A DNA stretch of 31,677 nt from Cochliopodium minus (taxonomy: Eukaryota > Discosea > Himatismenida > Cochliopodiidae): contig JAMYWO010000003.1 of assembly GCA_024220525.1 (NCBI GenBank), forward strand, positions 1 through 31,677. Direction: 5' to 3'. The position numbers and the translations under genes were made by a program. The first letter of the stretch is position 1. Each line of letters begins with the position of its first letter. The notes under the pieces are model-generated. The model was not told the origin of the DNA, did not search any database, and saw nothing but the letters and a program-made list of their open reading frames with translations. Positions 1-19,789 of this stretch are shown piece by piece.

Positions 1-100
1 TATATTTCCTTTATAAAAGTGATTATTGAAGATATTTTATATTTCCTCAGCAGATTATCAATTATATTTTAATCCCTCTATCATATATATCACATAATAG

Positions 101-5333
<5,233 letters not shown>

Positions 5334-5446
5334 GGTGTTTCATTTAATCAAACAAAAAAAAAATATTGTAACGAAAAAAAACAAAATAAAACTTGTCAAA
5401 TAAAATTTTACAAAACAAAAATAACCTTTAATTCTTTTTTTTTTTT

Positions 5447-6704
5447 TTAAACTTTTTGAACTAATAATCCCTGATCAGTAAGAGTTCTCTTTATCATTCC
5501 TTTCCCTTCAAGATGTGTAATGTGGAAATTAATGCCAAGAGGCAGCTTGTTATGCAATTTTGAATAAAGCTCTTCTTCTAAAATCTCCTTGAAATTAGTT
5601 CTTGAAATAACAGCCATCATTTTTTTATCACCTTCAATGGCCAAACTAAAAACTTTTCCTTTATAAATAAATAATAAAAAAAAATAAAAAAAAAAATAAA
5701 AAAAAAATTTACCTGAACTGGGAACAGACAAAGCCAATACATCATCACATGTGTAAACTAATCCAGATTTGATCAAAACGTTGATATCATTTTCTGAGCA
5801 CCTCCACTCATTTGTGGACAACAAACCCTTCAACTTTTTAAAACTGATATGAGGAGATTTCCAATGTCTGATTTTCTTTTTGTATCTTTCTAAAATAAAT
5901 TGATTTAAATTAATTTAAATTTTTAATCAACTTTATTTTACCAAATAAAAGAGGATTAACTTTTTTTCCATACTCTTTGACAACTTTGTCTCTCACAGTA
6001 TCAACAATGTGCCTGAAGTCCCCGATGAAAATGACATACCAAGAATCAGACTTGTCTGGCAAACAGAATAATTTGATTCTCCCCTCCTTATTTAACTTGT
6101 CCAAATTTTTATTTACAAGTGTAATATTCTCAACCAGTCCTATTGGAAATTAAAAAAAACAATTTTTTTGAAAGGTTTATTTTTAGAATTTTTCAATTAA
6201 TTTCTTAAAAAGTTTTTTTCATTTTTTTTTTTATTTCAATATATTTTTTTCTTAAAAAAATTTATTGTGTACCATAAAATTGGGACTTCATGATGATGGG
6301 AGATATTTCCTCATATTGTTCAGCATAGCTTCGCAAAGAGAGAAGGGCGAGCTGAATTTCATTGGGAAGATTCAAGATGTATTCTATCTCTTGTTCACTG
6401 AATCCGTATTTCTCAAACTTTGTTTCATTCTCCATCTGATTTAAATTTTTCATTTAATATTATTTCTCTGAATTAAAATTTATATTACCAGTTTTGGTGT
6501 TTCTTTTTTTACTTTTTTAAATAATCTTAATATCTCTTCATTTGTTACAGTATCCTTCAAATCATGAAATATATTATATTATAAAGATAAATTATTATTA
6601 TTTTTCACCCTCTTTCTATTTACAGCTGATATGTATTTAGAAAAAAAGATGGAAAAAGGTAATTGGAAAAATTAAATATAATTAAATGAATTACATTTGA
6701 ACAT
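5447..6704 (-). CDS. STK19: STK19-like winged-helix protein
   Basis: Four 3' exons on the complement are well supported: 6273-6435, 5942-6139, 5713-5889, 5447-5658. Three 5' exons are tentative: 6695-6704 (ATG TTC AAA T), 6609-6625 and 6489-6554. The full model is 280 residues and divisible by three. Without the 5' exons, an ATG at 6451-6453 (read inside the intron) or 6433-6435 would serve. Recognition: the C-terminal third follows the STK19 pattern (hydrophobic G-x-[VF] strand, KKMMAVISRTNFKEILEEEL matching the RKAKYRELLLSEL region, then a histidine after a hydrophobic strand). An earlier segment matches the LDKLNKEGRIKLFCL-type winged helix. STK19 is a DNA-binding winged-helix protein in transcription-coupled repair and, despite its name, has no kinase domain. 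None is visible here either. It is convergent with the kinase gene, 113 nt between stops. Residue similarity was judged by eye. Confidence 0.68.
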
Positions 6705-6789
6705 TAATTAGGAATTTTTTTGTTTATCAATTTTTTTTATTTTTTTTTAAAGTTGTTTATGTGCAAAAATAAAGTAAAGGGAATCAAAT

Positions 6790-7533
6790 TTAATTGTTCC
6801 TTTTAACAGGTGTGGTTAATTTAGATGTTGGAATTCTTCTAGATGTGGAAGATGATGAAGGTGTTGTTGGTTGCTTTGTGGTATTAGGTTGATACATATT
6901 TGTGTGGCGAGAGTTGTAGGTGTTATTTCTGGAAGAACTAGTTGGAGTAGTAGTCAATCTGCTGCTATTCGTATTGGATTTGGTTGGGGTGGTTGTAAGT
7001 CTACTTGAATTGGTGACATTATTTAAATTATTATTATTCTGTGAATTATAATTTGTCTGAAAACCATTATTCGTTAAATTTGTTTTATTTGGGATTCTTG
7101 AATATGATTTCTTGTTATCATATGGTGTTATGTTCTCCTTTGATCTCAATTGATTGTGATGAGATGTGGTATTGCTTTTGATGAAATCGTTTCTTCTTTG
7201 ATTGGGTATATTCTCTATTTGGGGTTTTGAAAAACCTCCTTGTTCTTGAAATGCATATTTACATAAATTTCTAATTGTATCTTTTTCGGGTGGGCTCTTG
7301 TTAAATATTAAAATTAATTATTTTGACGTTATAAATAATAAATAAAGCAAAAAAATAAAATTTTTTTCAGTTTTTACCATTTGGAATGATAGTCTCATAT
7401 CTTTCCCTTGTTCGAACATATTGTTTTCGTCAATGTGAAGGATGGTGACTCTTTTATCATCATTTATTGCATTCAAATCAAAAACTTCTTCTCCATTCCA
7501 TTTGAAGGTTTCATTAAAATTATCTTCGTGCAT
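6790..7533 (-). CDS. Orphan Asn/Ser/Thr-rich protein
   Basis: Two exons on the complement, 7378-7533 and 6790-7296, join in phase 0 through intron 7297-7377 (gtaaaa...acaag) and give 220 residues. The first about 100 residues are acidic or mixed and may fold (FKWNGEEVFDLN, VTILHIDENN). The rest is low-complexity N/S/T/P with near-repeats of SSRLTTTPT (two copies) and a basic tail ending in KRNN. I recognise no family. The start is the first ATG after an A-rich leader. Low-complexity tails like this are common in AT-rich protists and are probably disordered. It lies 85 nt upstream of the tentative STK19 start, on the same strand. Confidence 0.6.
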
Positions 7534-7855
7534 TTTTTCTTTAATTTGATTAATCTCTTCCTTTTTTTTTTTTTTAATTATTAATATTTAATTTTCCAAC
7601 GATTTTTATTTTTAAAATTTTGGGCGGTTTTGGAATTATAAAAATCATTTTAAATCAAAACCATCACAATAGCAACCAGATTCTTTGTAAAAGTAATGAT
7701 TCAAAAGATGGTTTGTAAATAATTTTGTTTCACTTTGACAAAAATGTTTTGAAAGTTTGCATGTTTTTGTTTTGAAAAGAAATAAAATACGATGAAAAAT
7801 GAACTTTTGTTTCAACAAATTTATTGGGTGATTGGAATTTTAAACAGGGGTTTTT
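7534..7855. other. Gap between orphan gene and CPS gene
   Basis: No coding frame is supported. On the complement this is the 3' flank of the CPS gene; an AATAAA-type signal (TTTATT on +) lies about 40 nt beyond the CPS stop, within 7818-7826. The rest should hold the promoter of the orphan gene. No motif recognised. Confidence 0.4.
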
Positions 7856-10800
7856 TTAAAAATTAAAGTTATATTCGCTGTATGCTTTTGGTTTGATGGA
7901 GATAGAACCTTCTTTCAATCTTCTCAAAGCAGAGGTGGTGAAGACAGCGATTTCTTTGTTGGTGGTCAAAGGAACACCCAAATCGACAGAAGATCTTCTC
8001 AAAGGATATTGGTTTTTGTTTTCGTTATAGGTATCAGGGATGTTGATCATCCAATCCAACTTTTTCTCGTGCATCAATTCGGTCAAAGGAGAGTAATCGA
8101 TGGAAGTAAACTTGACTCCACTTTTGGTAAGGAGTTCTTGAACTTCAGGGGTACCATAGACAGTGTAACCTTGATCAACAAGATCCTTCACAGTAGGAAC
8201 AAAAGATTTATCAATAGCACCAGAAACAGCGATGGTTTTGTTTTTGTTTGGCAATTTGTAATTATTTGGGACAGACAACATACCTTTCAAGAATGCTTCA
8301 TATTTGTTGTCACCAAAGCAAGCAACTTCTCCAGTGGATGCCATTTCTACACCCAAGATAGGATCAGCTCCGAGCAATCTTTGGAAGGAAAATTGTGGGC
8401 ACTTGACACAAACGTGTTTAGGTTCTCTTTCACATTTAGGATTGACAGGTACATCTTGTCCCATAAATACTTTGGTTGCGGTTTCAATGAAGTCAATATC
8501 GTAAGTTTTAGATACAAATGGGAATGAACGAGAAGCTCTCAAGTTAGTTTCAATGACTGCATAGTAATCTTCGCTTTCTTTAACGAGAAATTGGGTGTTG
8601 AAAGGACCACTGATTTGCAATTCTCTTGCGATCTTGGATGCAATTTCAAGGACGGTCTTTTTAGATTTCTCACTGATTCCGTCAGTTGGGAGAACATGGG
8701 TAGCATCTCCAGAGTGAACTCCTGCATTTTCAATGTGTTCTGCAACAGCCCAGTTGACAACTTTTCCTTTGTTTGCAACACCATCAACTTCGATTTCTCT
8801 TGCTCCTTCAATAAACTTGGAAATAACAATTGGGAATTCAGGAGAGACATCAACTGCAAGTTTCAAGTAGTCATCCAATTCTCCTTTGGTACGTGCAACG
8901 TTCATAGCTGCTCCGGAGAGAACATAAGATGGACGAATCAAGACAGGAAATCCTACACGTTCACTGAATTTGTGTGCTTCAGACAAACTGGTCAAAGTTC
9001 TCCATTCTGGTTGTTTAACTCCAATACGATCCAACATGCTAGAGTATTTATCACGATCTTCTGCTTGATCAATCATGAGTGGGGATGTTCCCAATACATT
9101 AACTCCTGCTTTGTGGAGGGAGAGTGCAATGTTTTGTGGGGTTTGTCCTCCTACTGATACAATGACTCCCTTTGGATTTTCGTGATCATGTACATCGAGA
9201 ACTCTTTCGAGAGAAAGCTCTTCAAAGTAAAGTCTGTCAGATTCATCATAATCAGTGGATACAGTTTCAGGATTGTAATTGATCATGACAGTTTTTTCTC
9301 CCATTCTGTTAAGAGCACGAATGGTCATGACAGAACAGTAGTCGAATTCGACGGAGGAACCAATTCTGTAGGTACCTGATCCCAAAACCATAACTGGTCC
9401 TTTTCCTGGTGGGAGATCGTTGTAGGTACCGTTGTAGGTCATGTAGAGGTAGTTGGTCATTGCAGGAAACTCTGCTGCCAAAGTATCGATTTGTTTAACT
9501 ACAGGGATGATACCTTGAGATTTTCTTACTCTTCTTACATCCATTTCTCCAGTGTTCAAAAGTTTTGCGATTTGTCTATCAGAGAAACCAGCTTGTTTAG
9601 CAGCCTTCAAGAGACCGAATGGAGTGTTGTTAAGGTTTCCGATTTGTTTCAATTCGACAGAAATTTGATGGATTCTTTCAAGTTTTTGGAGGAACCATCT
9701 GTCGATCTTGGTCAATTGATGAATTTGTTCAACAGTGTATCCCTTTTCAAGAGCCCACTTGAGTGCAAAAGGTCTTTGTGGGGTTGGTTTGGTTAATTCG
9801 TTGAGGAGTTGTTCTTCAGTCCAAGTTGCTCCTACGTGATAGTCGAAACCTTCAGTTCTTCCATCAACCATTCTCATTGCTTTTTGCATGGATTCTTCAA
9901 AGGAACGACCTACAGCCATAACTTCTCCGACAGATTTCATACCAGATCCCAACAATGGAGATACTCTTTCGAATTTAGAAATGTCCCATCTAGGAATCTT
10001 TGTTACAATGTAATCAAGAGATGGTTCGAAACATGCACTGGTGGATTTGGTTACACTGTTTCTGATTTCTGGCAATTTGATTCCCAAAGAAAGTTTTGCT
10101 GCAACGAAAGCCAAAGGATAACCAGTAGCTTTGGATGCCAATGCAGAAGATCTAGAGAGACGAGGATTGACTTCAATGACATAGTATTGGTTGGAGTGAG
10201 GATCGAGAGTATATTGGATATTACATTCTCCAATAATGTTCAAAGATCTAATGGTTTCAATGGATGCAGTACGAAGCATGTGATATTCATCGTTAGTCAA
10301 AGTTTGAGAAGGAGCAACTACAATGGATTCTCCGGTGTGAATACCCATAGGATCAAAGTTCTCCATGTTACATACAGTGATACAGTTATCAGCAACATCT
10401 CTGACAACTTCATATTCGCATTCTTTCCATCCCTTGAAGGATTTCTCAATGAGAACTTGAGGAGAACTGCTCAAAGCTTTACGTACCAACTCTTTAAGTT
10501 CTTCATCGTTGTTTGCAAAACCAGATCCCAAACCACCGAGGGAGTAAGCTGCACGACAAATGACAGGATATCCAATTTTGTTTGCTGCAGCAATAGATTC
10601 TTGCCAAGTTTGACAAGCTTCGGAAGGCATGATAGGTTGTCCGATTTCAATGAGAGCTTTCTTGAAGAGATCTCTATCTTCAGTCTTTTTGATGGTATCA
10701 ACACTGGTACCCAAAACCTTGACTCCATATTTTTTCCAGATTCCAGTATCTTCAAGTTCAACACCACAGTTCAATCCGGTTTGTCCTCCAAATCCCAAAA

Positions 10801-12694
10801 GAACTCCATCAGGTTTTTCTTTCTTGATAACTTCTTCTACGTATTCCGGAGTGACAGGCAAGAAGTAGACTTGATCAGCAAGATCCTTTGCAGTTTGAAT
10901 GGTAGCAATGTTGGGATTCATCAATATAACTTGTACACCTTCTTCTTTCAAAGCCTTGATAGCTTGGGAACCAGAGTAATCGAATTCTCCAGCTTGACCG
11001 ATTTGAAGAGCACCAGATCCCAAAAGGAGTACTTTCTTTACAGGTGATCTTCCTTCTCCCATGTATACTTTTCCTCCTTTATCTTGTTCAATAGCATTGT
11101 AGAATTTGTGGAAGAGGTAAGATGTATCATAAGGTCCACTCTTTGCTTCAGGATGGAATTGGACGCTGAAGAATGGCTTGGTGGTGTGCATGATACCTTC
11201 GTTGGATCCATCGTTTACGTTGATGAAGTATGGTTTCCAGCTGGTAGGCAAACTTTGGTTATCAACTGCATAACCGTGATTTTGTGGGGTGATGTACACT
11301 TTGTTGGTCATCAGATCGACACAAGGTTGATTTTGTCCTCTGTTACCATATTTCAATTTGTAGGTCTTTCCACCTGCAGCATGCGCCATCAATTGATTAC
11401 CCAAGCAGATACCGAAGATTGGTTTTCCGACTTCGTATGCCTTCTTGATGTTCTCAATTGCAATTCCACATTTAGATGGATCCCCCGGTCCATTGGAAAG
11501 GAAGAGACCATCATAATCTTCTTGTGTGACATCATAATCCCATGGTACTACTTTGACGGTTGCATCTCCTTGGTTGACAAGTGATCTGATGATATTGTTC
11601 TTCATACCGCAATCGACTGCCAATACTTTGTATTTACCTTTTCCAAAGGTCTTGGTGGTCTTTGGTGAAACTTCTGCGACCAAATTCTTTTGCATTGGAT
11701 TTTCTAGGGAAACATCCTCTTCGAAGACAATCTTTCCAAGCATCACTCCTCTATCTCTGATCTTTTGAGTCAATGCTCTTGTATCAATACCAGTGAGCGC
11801 TGGAATATCTTGGCTCACCAACCATTGTTCAAGTGTTCTGGTTGCTTGGTAATGTGAATTTTCTTCAGAATAGTTTTGTACAATGAGACCTTCAACATCT
11901 AAAAAAGAAGTTAAAAAAATTTGTTGTTGGTTTTTTGAAATTTTATTTTTTTATTTTTGGAGGAAAAGAATGTTAATTTAAAATTTCATATAATATTGTC
12001 CACAAAAAATCAATTGGAAAGAAAATATTAAATAAATTGGTATTTCATATTATTTGTAATGATTAATTATTTATTTTTTTATTTGAATATATGTTGTTAT
12101 AATAATTTGGAATTGTTATTATAAAATAGGAGAAATAATTTTAATTGAAAAGCATATTTGAAGAAATTTTCTTACGGATTCTATCAGATTCAAAATATTT
12201 TGCGAGTCCCAATTCATCAACAGAATCATCAGGGATACCATAGTTTCCAATGAGTGGATATGTGAGGGTCATGATTTGACCTCTGTAAGATGGATCAGTT
12301 AAATTTTCTGGGTATCCGACCATACCAGTGGTGAAAACAACTTCTCCCCTTGTGCTTCTTGGGGCACCAAATGAATATCCTTTGAAGCATGATCCATCTT
12401 CCAAAATGAGATATGCTTGTTTTCTGTGATGACCAGAAAGTCTATCAATGGTTTGACTGTATGATTTAGAGAAATTCTTGTTCAATTGATCTTTGGTTTT
12501 CTTTCCCAATTGATTAATTTTCTTTGATCCTATAAAGAGGTAATTTGATAAGTATATAAAAGAGAATTTTAAATGAGGAAAGAAGATAAATTTAATTTTA
12601 GAAAAAGAATGAGTAAGTATAAGGATATTAGAATGGGAGGAAAATTGTTTTTTTATAATTTGTTAATTTAGTTTTGCTATTTACCTTTAAACAT
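7856..12694 (-). CDS. CPS1: Glutamine-dependent carbamoyl-phosphate synthase, fused GATase-synthetase (CPS I/III type)
   Basis: Complement exons 12685-12694 (ATG TTT AAA G), 12176-12529 and 7856-11898 give 1468 residues. Domain order: basic N-terminus ([18 protein letters not shown]), small-subunit domain (about 35-175), class I glutamine amidotransferase (about 210-400), two ATP-grasp synthetase halves (from about 415, with [20 protein letters not shown] and [17 protein letters not shown]), and a C-terminal MGS-like allosteric domain ending AYSEYNFNF. The GATase triad is present: Cys286 in GICLGNQL, His370 and Glu372 in FHPEA. Glutamine is therefore the expected nitrogen donor, unlike vertebrate CPS I, which lost the Cys. 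There is no DHOase or ATCase domain, unlike CAD. The lysine-rich, nearly acid-free start could be a mitochondrial presequence (inference). Product: carbamoyl phosphate for arginine/urea or pyrimidine synthesis. The last exon is 4.0 kb without introns, very unlike its neighbours. Confidence 0.93.
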
Positions 12695-14280
12695 TCTTTA
12701 TTACTTCAAATTAACAAATAGTTGATTTTTTTTTTTTTTTTTAATTTTTTAATTTTTTATTTTTTTATTTTAATATTTATTTGTTTCTAATTTTTTTTCA
12801 AATAATTCTCAAATAATTTCAAAAAATTTCGATTGATACACACCATATTGAATAAGGCAAATTGCCTCAAATTGAAAACTAAATTTGATCTTTTCAACTT
12901 TCACTTAATGTTCTTTGTTTTTTAACAATTCCCTTTTCTTTCAATAAATAAAAACTATAAATATTCATTTAATCAATCAATTAAAATACTGGTCATTATT
13001 TACATAATCTTTTTGAAGTATCATTATCCATTTCTCCTCGATTCATCGAAATATCAATGGCGTAAAAATATATCTAAAAAATTTCGAAAATATCATGAAA
13101 TTCTCAAAATTTTATCAATTTTATTTCATAAGATTTTTAAATTGGAAAATTAATATAACCACCTGATATCTTACAATTGAATTCATGAAATGATTCTACA
13201 ATATTTCAAGCCACCATCACCAAATTGAATTCACAACTTGTTTATCAGAATTTAAAAAATAATATTAAACATTTTAAGAGAATTAATTAATTAAAATAAA
13301 TTGTTGTTTCACACTCATAATTGAATATTATAAAAGGAACTCCTTGTTGTGTTTTACTCAAATTTCAAATAATCTTCTTTTATGTGATTTACAATTTTAC
13401 GTTCAATTTCGAACTGTTCATATGAAAAAAAAATGGAAACCAACTAATATAACCAAACTTTACTACAAACAAACTTTTTTTAAAGATTATTTATCTTGAG
13501 GTGGAATATTCCAAAGATTTTTTACAATTTTCAATAAAAAATAAAATTAATTGAAAATTGTATTTTAATGGAACATAAATTTTATAATAAAAGATTTAAA
13601 TTAAGTTGGAGAAACTAATTCATAAAAAAGGATTCTTTGAATACCATCATTTTTAAAAATAAATCTTTTAGAATGAAATGTACATTCCCTTTTTCACTAA
13701 CAAAATTAACAATAATGAGCCAACATGGAAGGAAAGACGAAACTCTTTCATTTTGTAATTTTTTGGAGTTTCAGGAACATAAAATCAAAAGTCTTAAAGA
13801 AACAATTTTTTTTGTCAAACATAATTCTATTTTCCACCAAAATATCTAATACTTTTTTTAATCTCTTTTAAATCCAGGTAAAATAGATTTAGAAAATGAT
13901 TCATTTTCCCTTTCTTTCCAAAATTAAAAAAGTTTAAAGTAAAAGCAAATAATCGAGAATTTGCTCATCAGTATGCTCTTCAAAAACTAAAATTCTTTTT
14001 CAAGTATTTTTTTTTGAAAACATCAGAAAAAATGTCTCGACCTTCTTAAATTCTTTGTTATTGACTTGGAACTCAGAAATTATTTTTTAGATGATTATCA
14101 AATAATGATTTATTTCTTTGAAGACATTCATCATTGTAAAGAAGTTGGTAATAGCTGAGCTTTCTATTTTGAAGTAATTTTCTGGATATTCATCTTCTCG
14201 TTCAGGAAACTCAGTTTGTAAAATTTTAGATTGTTATCCAGAGAAGTTAATAATATAATTTTTTTTTTAATAAATTAAAA
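12695..14280. other. 1.6-kb gap with broken coding-like frames
   Basis: No complete gene is supported. The first part (12695-13500) is the upstream region of the CPS gene: AT-rich, with long T runs. On the complement, about 14205 to 13925, one single frame reads as acidic, protein-like peptide (EFPEREDEYPENYF, then EFQVNNKEFKKVETFF, then FEEHTDEQILDY) but has in-frame TAA and TGA between the segments and no GTA-type donors. A short + frame at 13714 (MSQHGRKDETLSF) competes further left. This may be a decaying gene or chance. Confidence 0.35.
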
Positions 14281-15884
14281 TTAATTTTGATTGGTTTCAG
14301 GAAGTCTCAAATCGTCAATATCTTTTTCAATAGAAAAATTTTTGAAATAATCCTCATCAAATTTGTTAATTCTAATGAAAGCATCCTCAGAACAAGACAC
14401 AATACTTCTTCCATCAGGAGCATAACTCAAACCGTGGATAGGACCAAAGTGGCCCCTAATCTTTCCGATTTCATCACCGTAAACTTGATGATATATTCTG
14501 ATCGAAAATTGAGAAACATCTACACGAGTAGTTGTGACATCTTTAGCTGCTTGACCTCCAGCAATGGCAACTAAGGGGAAAAAAAATTGGAAGTTAAATT
14601 AGATTGGAATGAAAAAAGAAAAAAAGATAATTCTGGAGAATTATTTTTTTGATCAAAGATGAAAATTGTGTTAAATTTTGAAAGAGAATTTAAGATAAAA
14701 ATGAGAAAATGGTTAATGGAAAAGTTTGAAAGATCATTGATGAAAAAATAAAAAAGTGAAGATAAAAAAGATATGATGATGAAAGATAAACTATTTTTTT
14801 AAAACTTTTACCTTGATCCATGATAGGAGAGATAGTGGCAGATCTGATAGGAACGTGAGTTTGGTAAACTCTTCTCTGGGTCATAGTGTTGGTGTCAAAC
14901 AACTTGGCAGAGTAGTCGTCAGAAGCAGTGATCATGGTCATTTTGTATTGATCAAAGGAGAAGCTGTTGATTCTCTTTGAATGAGCTTCTACTTTTTGAA
15001 TGAGCTTTCCTGTTTCAGAGTCAAATTTGCTTATGTTCCCAGTTTCGTCTACTGCTATAATTGTTTGATTCAAAAATCCCCATGAAGCTTGTGTGAATTT
15101 GACATTTTTGTTGTTCATTGGTATTTCGAATTTTGGTGTATCAGAAAATTCATTTGCTATTTTAAATGAAAAAAGATTATTAGAAATTTCTGAAAAAGGA
15201 TTGGATATTATTGAAATAAAGTGATTATAATCATTATTTGGGATCATTTTGATAAATATATAGGTCTTCAAACAGAATATATGACATCATTAGAAATTAA
15301 AATACTTAAATGATCCAGGATATTGTGAAAAATTTTTGTAATACAGTATAATCTTAAAATATTTAATTTTCCTCTTCAATAATAAAAGGAATTTGAGATA
15401 TTGTGGAATATAAGATTAGAATTTGGGAAAATTTATCCATATCCCATTGGGAGAATGATTTATAAAGATTATAAGAAATTATTAAAAAAAATTCTTTACC
15501 AATATCATAAATTTTAATTGTCGAAGGATTTTCTTGTGCAGGATCAGTTACTTGTATGCATAATTTATCTCCATATGAAAATTCCACATGTTTTACAGAC
15601 CATGCTTTGTGTTGCCATGAATGTATTTCCTTACCAGTGCTAAGTTCCCATAAAGTGGCTTTTGAATCAGATGCACCTGTCAACAATCTAGTGGAATCAT
15701 AATTTATATCTACAGAATTTACTGAACCAGTATGTCCATCAAATGTTCCCAATCTTTCTCCATTATCTGTATAAAAAATTGAACATAATTTATCTGTTCC
15801 TGCACTAACAACCAAATCTCCATCTCTGTTGAATTTTATTCTATTCACTGGTCTTTCGTGACCTCTTAATATTATCGGTCTCAT
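14281..15884 (-). CDS. EIF3I: Translation initiation factor eIF3 subunit I (WD40, TRIP-1)
   Basis: Complement exons 15500-15884, 14812-15156 and 14281-14570 give 339 residues, close to the usual length of about 325-345. The start [19 protein letters not shown] is the characteristic eIF3i N-terminus. WD-type repeats follow ([53 protein letters not shown]). The [12 protein letters not shown] motif and the final [18 protein letters not shown]...FDEDYF are diagnostic. It is a seven-bladed propeller of the eIF3 complex, bound by eIF3b and eIF3g, and recruits the 43S complex. The tail after FDEDYF is longer than usual (about 20 residues, acidic/polar). It is divergent from COX6A, with 450 nt between starts. 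Confidence 0.95.
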
Positions 15885-16334
15885 TTTCTTTCCATTATTA
15901 ATAAATAAAAAATGATAAATAATTAAGAAAAAAATCTATAATATCGTATGTGTTGGTTAATTTTAAGATATGATTGATTTATTCTAAATTTGGGTTTATA
16001 TTTACATTCTTGATCCTTCAATATTTTTTTTTTAATTATTTTCAATCAACACAAAATCTAACAAAAAGTAAAAAAAGAATTAAAGGGATACATTAGAGAT
16101 CTCTTAAATATTTGATTAATAAGAATCCAAAACATCTCCAATCCTCTTTTATGATCTCAAAAAAAAAAAACTTATAAATTTTCCTCTTCAAAATAAAAAT
16201 ATACCTTGAGATTAAAATGATTGAATATTTCAATTGTATTTCATATTTTCAATCACTTCAAATCTAAAAAATTTTTTTCTTTGACTGTCCAAAAAATTCT
16301 TTTACAAATATATAAAAAAAAAATTTGTTCAGAG
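15885..16334. promoter_or_regulatory. Divergent intergenic region eIF3i / COX6A
   Basis: 450 nt between two divergent start codons, so both promoters should lie here. It is strongly AT-rich with A and T homopolymer runs. I see no canonical element that I would defend, and no coding frame beginning with ATG. Confidence 0.4.
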
Positions 16335-16710
16335 ATGGATAAAAATTTCAACATCAAAAACTTTCATTCAAGTGCAAAACAACTTTCTGGATCTCATGGT
16401 AAAAAAGATTATTAAATTCTTATTTATAGCATAGAGAAAAATATATATAAAAATTAATATTTTCAAATAAATATGAAAAGCAACCCTATTTGGAGTTTCA
16501 AGATGGAAAGCATATTCATTTCTTGGTATTGGTCTCGTTGGAGTTAAATGGATTGTTGATCAATTTTCACCTCATCACCATCCACCAACCATCCCTGCAT
16601 ATCCATACTTAAATATCAGAAGTAAAGATTTCCCATGGAAAGATGGAAATACTTCTCTTTTTCCTATGCCTGAAAGACATGATTATTCTAAGGGAGATGG
16701 TGGACACTAA
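16335..16710 (+). CDS. COX6A: Cytochrome c oxidase subunit 6A
   Basis: Exons 16335-16398 and 16481-16710 give 97 residues, the usual size. The N-terminus (NIKNFHSSAKQLSGSH) looks like a short mitochondrial targeting peptide. A single transmembrane helix follows (about 32-50, YSFLGIGLVGVKWIVDQ). The family's conserved C-terminal segment is clear: YPYLNIRSKDFPWKDGNTSL corresponds to the IRxKPFPWGDGxHTLF block. It is a nuclear-encoded accessory subunit of respiratory complex IV at the inner membrane, so the host respires oxygen. The ATG chosen is the only one in frame upstream of the splice. The C-terminus (KGDGGH) is shorter than or different from animal forms. Confidence 0.88.
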
Positions 16711-17008
16711 GGAATATAATAAAGATTAAATTTATTGACATATATTAAAGAATACACTAAAATCTTTTACTTTATTTAATATCATATTTGAAAATAATGA
16801 TTTCATAATTATATATAATAGCAAAATAATTTGAATTATGAATGATTTGATTAATCTTCCACATTTTCTTTTTCTCAATTATTCTCATTGACAATCAAAA
16901 GATAATAATAAAAAAAGTAAGGTCCATAATCTTTTTTTTTTAACCAAACATAATTAATTCTCTATTCACCATCTTCAAGAACCATTAATACTTTAAATTT
17001 AAATTGAA

Positions 17009-19769
<2,761 letters not shown>

Positions 19770-19773
19770 ATGA

Positions 19774-19789
19774 AATAAAGCTGAATAAA
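19774..19789 (+). promoter_or_regulatory. Probable polyadenylation signals of ADH5
   Basis: Two AATAAA hexamers, at 19774-19779 and 19784-19789, lie 5-20 nt after the TGA stop and before the convergent gene's stop at 19866. Confidence 0.45.

Noticed and set aside
1-100. Possible upstream exon with the kinase glycine loop
   Set aside because: No GxG coding pattern is readable in any frame. The segment ends in an acceptor (ataatag), so it looks like intron and the 5' exons lie outside the window.
9809-11047. 412-codon open frame on + inside the CPS gene, and other long + frames at 8009-11768
   Set aside because: They are antisense shadows of the CPS exon. They have no family signature and no flanking splice or start context, while the complement frame is a conserved enzyme.
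13637-13849. 71-codon + frame (contains MSQHGRKDETLSF)
   Set aside because: It starts at a non-ATG codon. Its internal ATG frame has no homology that I recognise and competes with complement fragments. Kept only as part of the gap description.
16221-16334. N-terminal extension of COX6A
   Set aside because: The frame is open upstream but contains no ATG. The ATG at 16335 gives the expected length.
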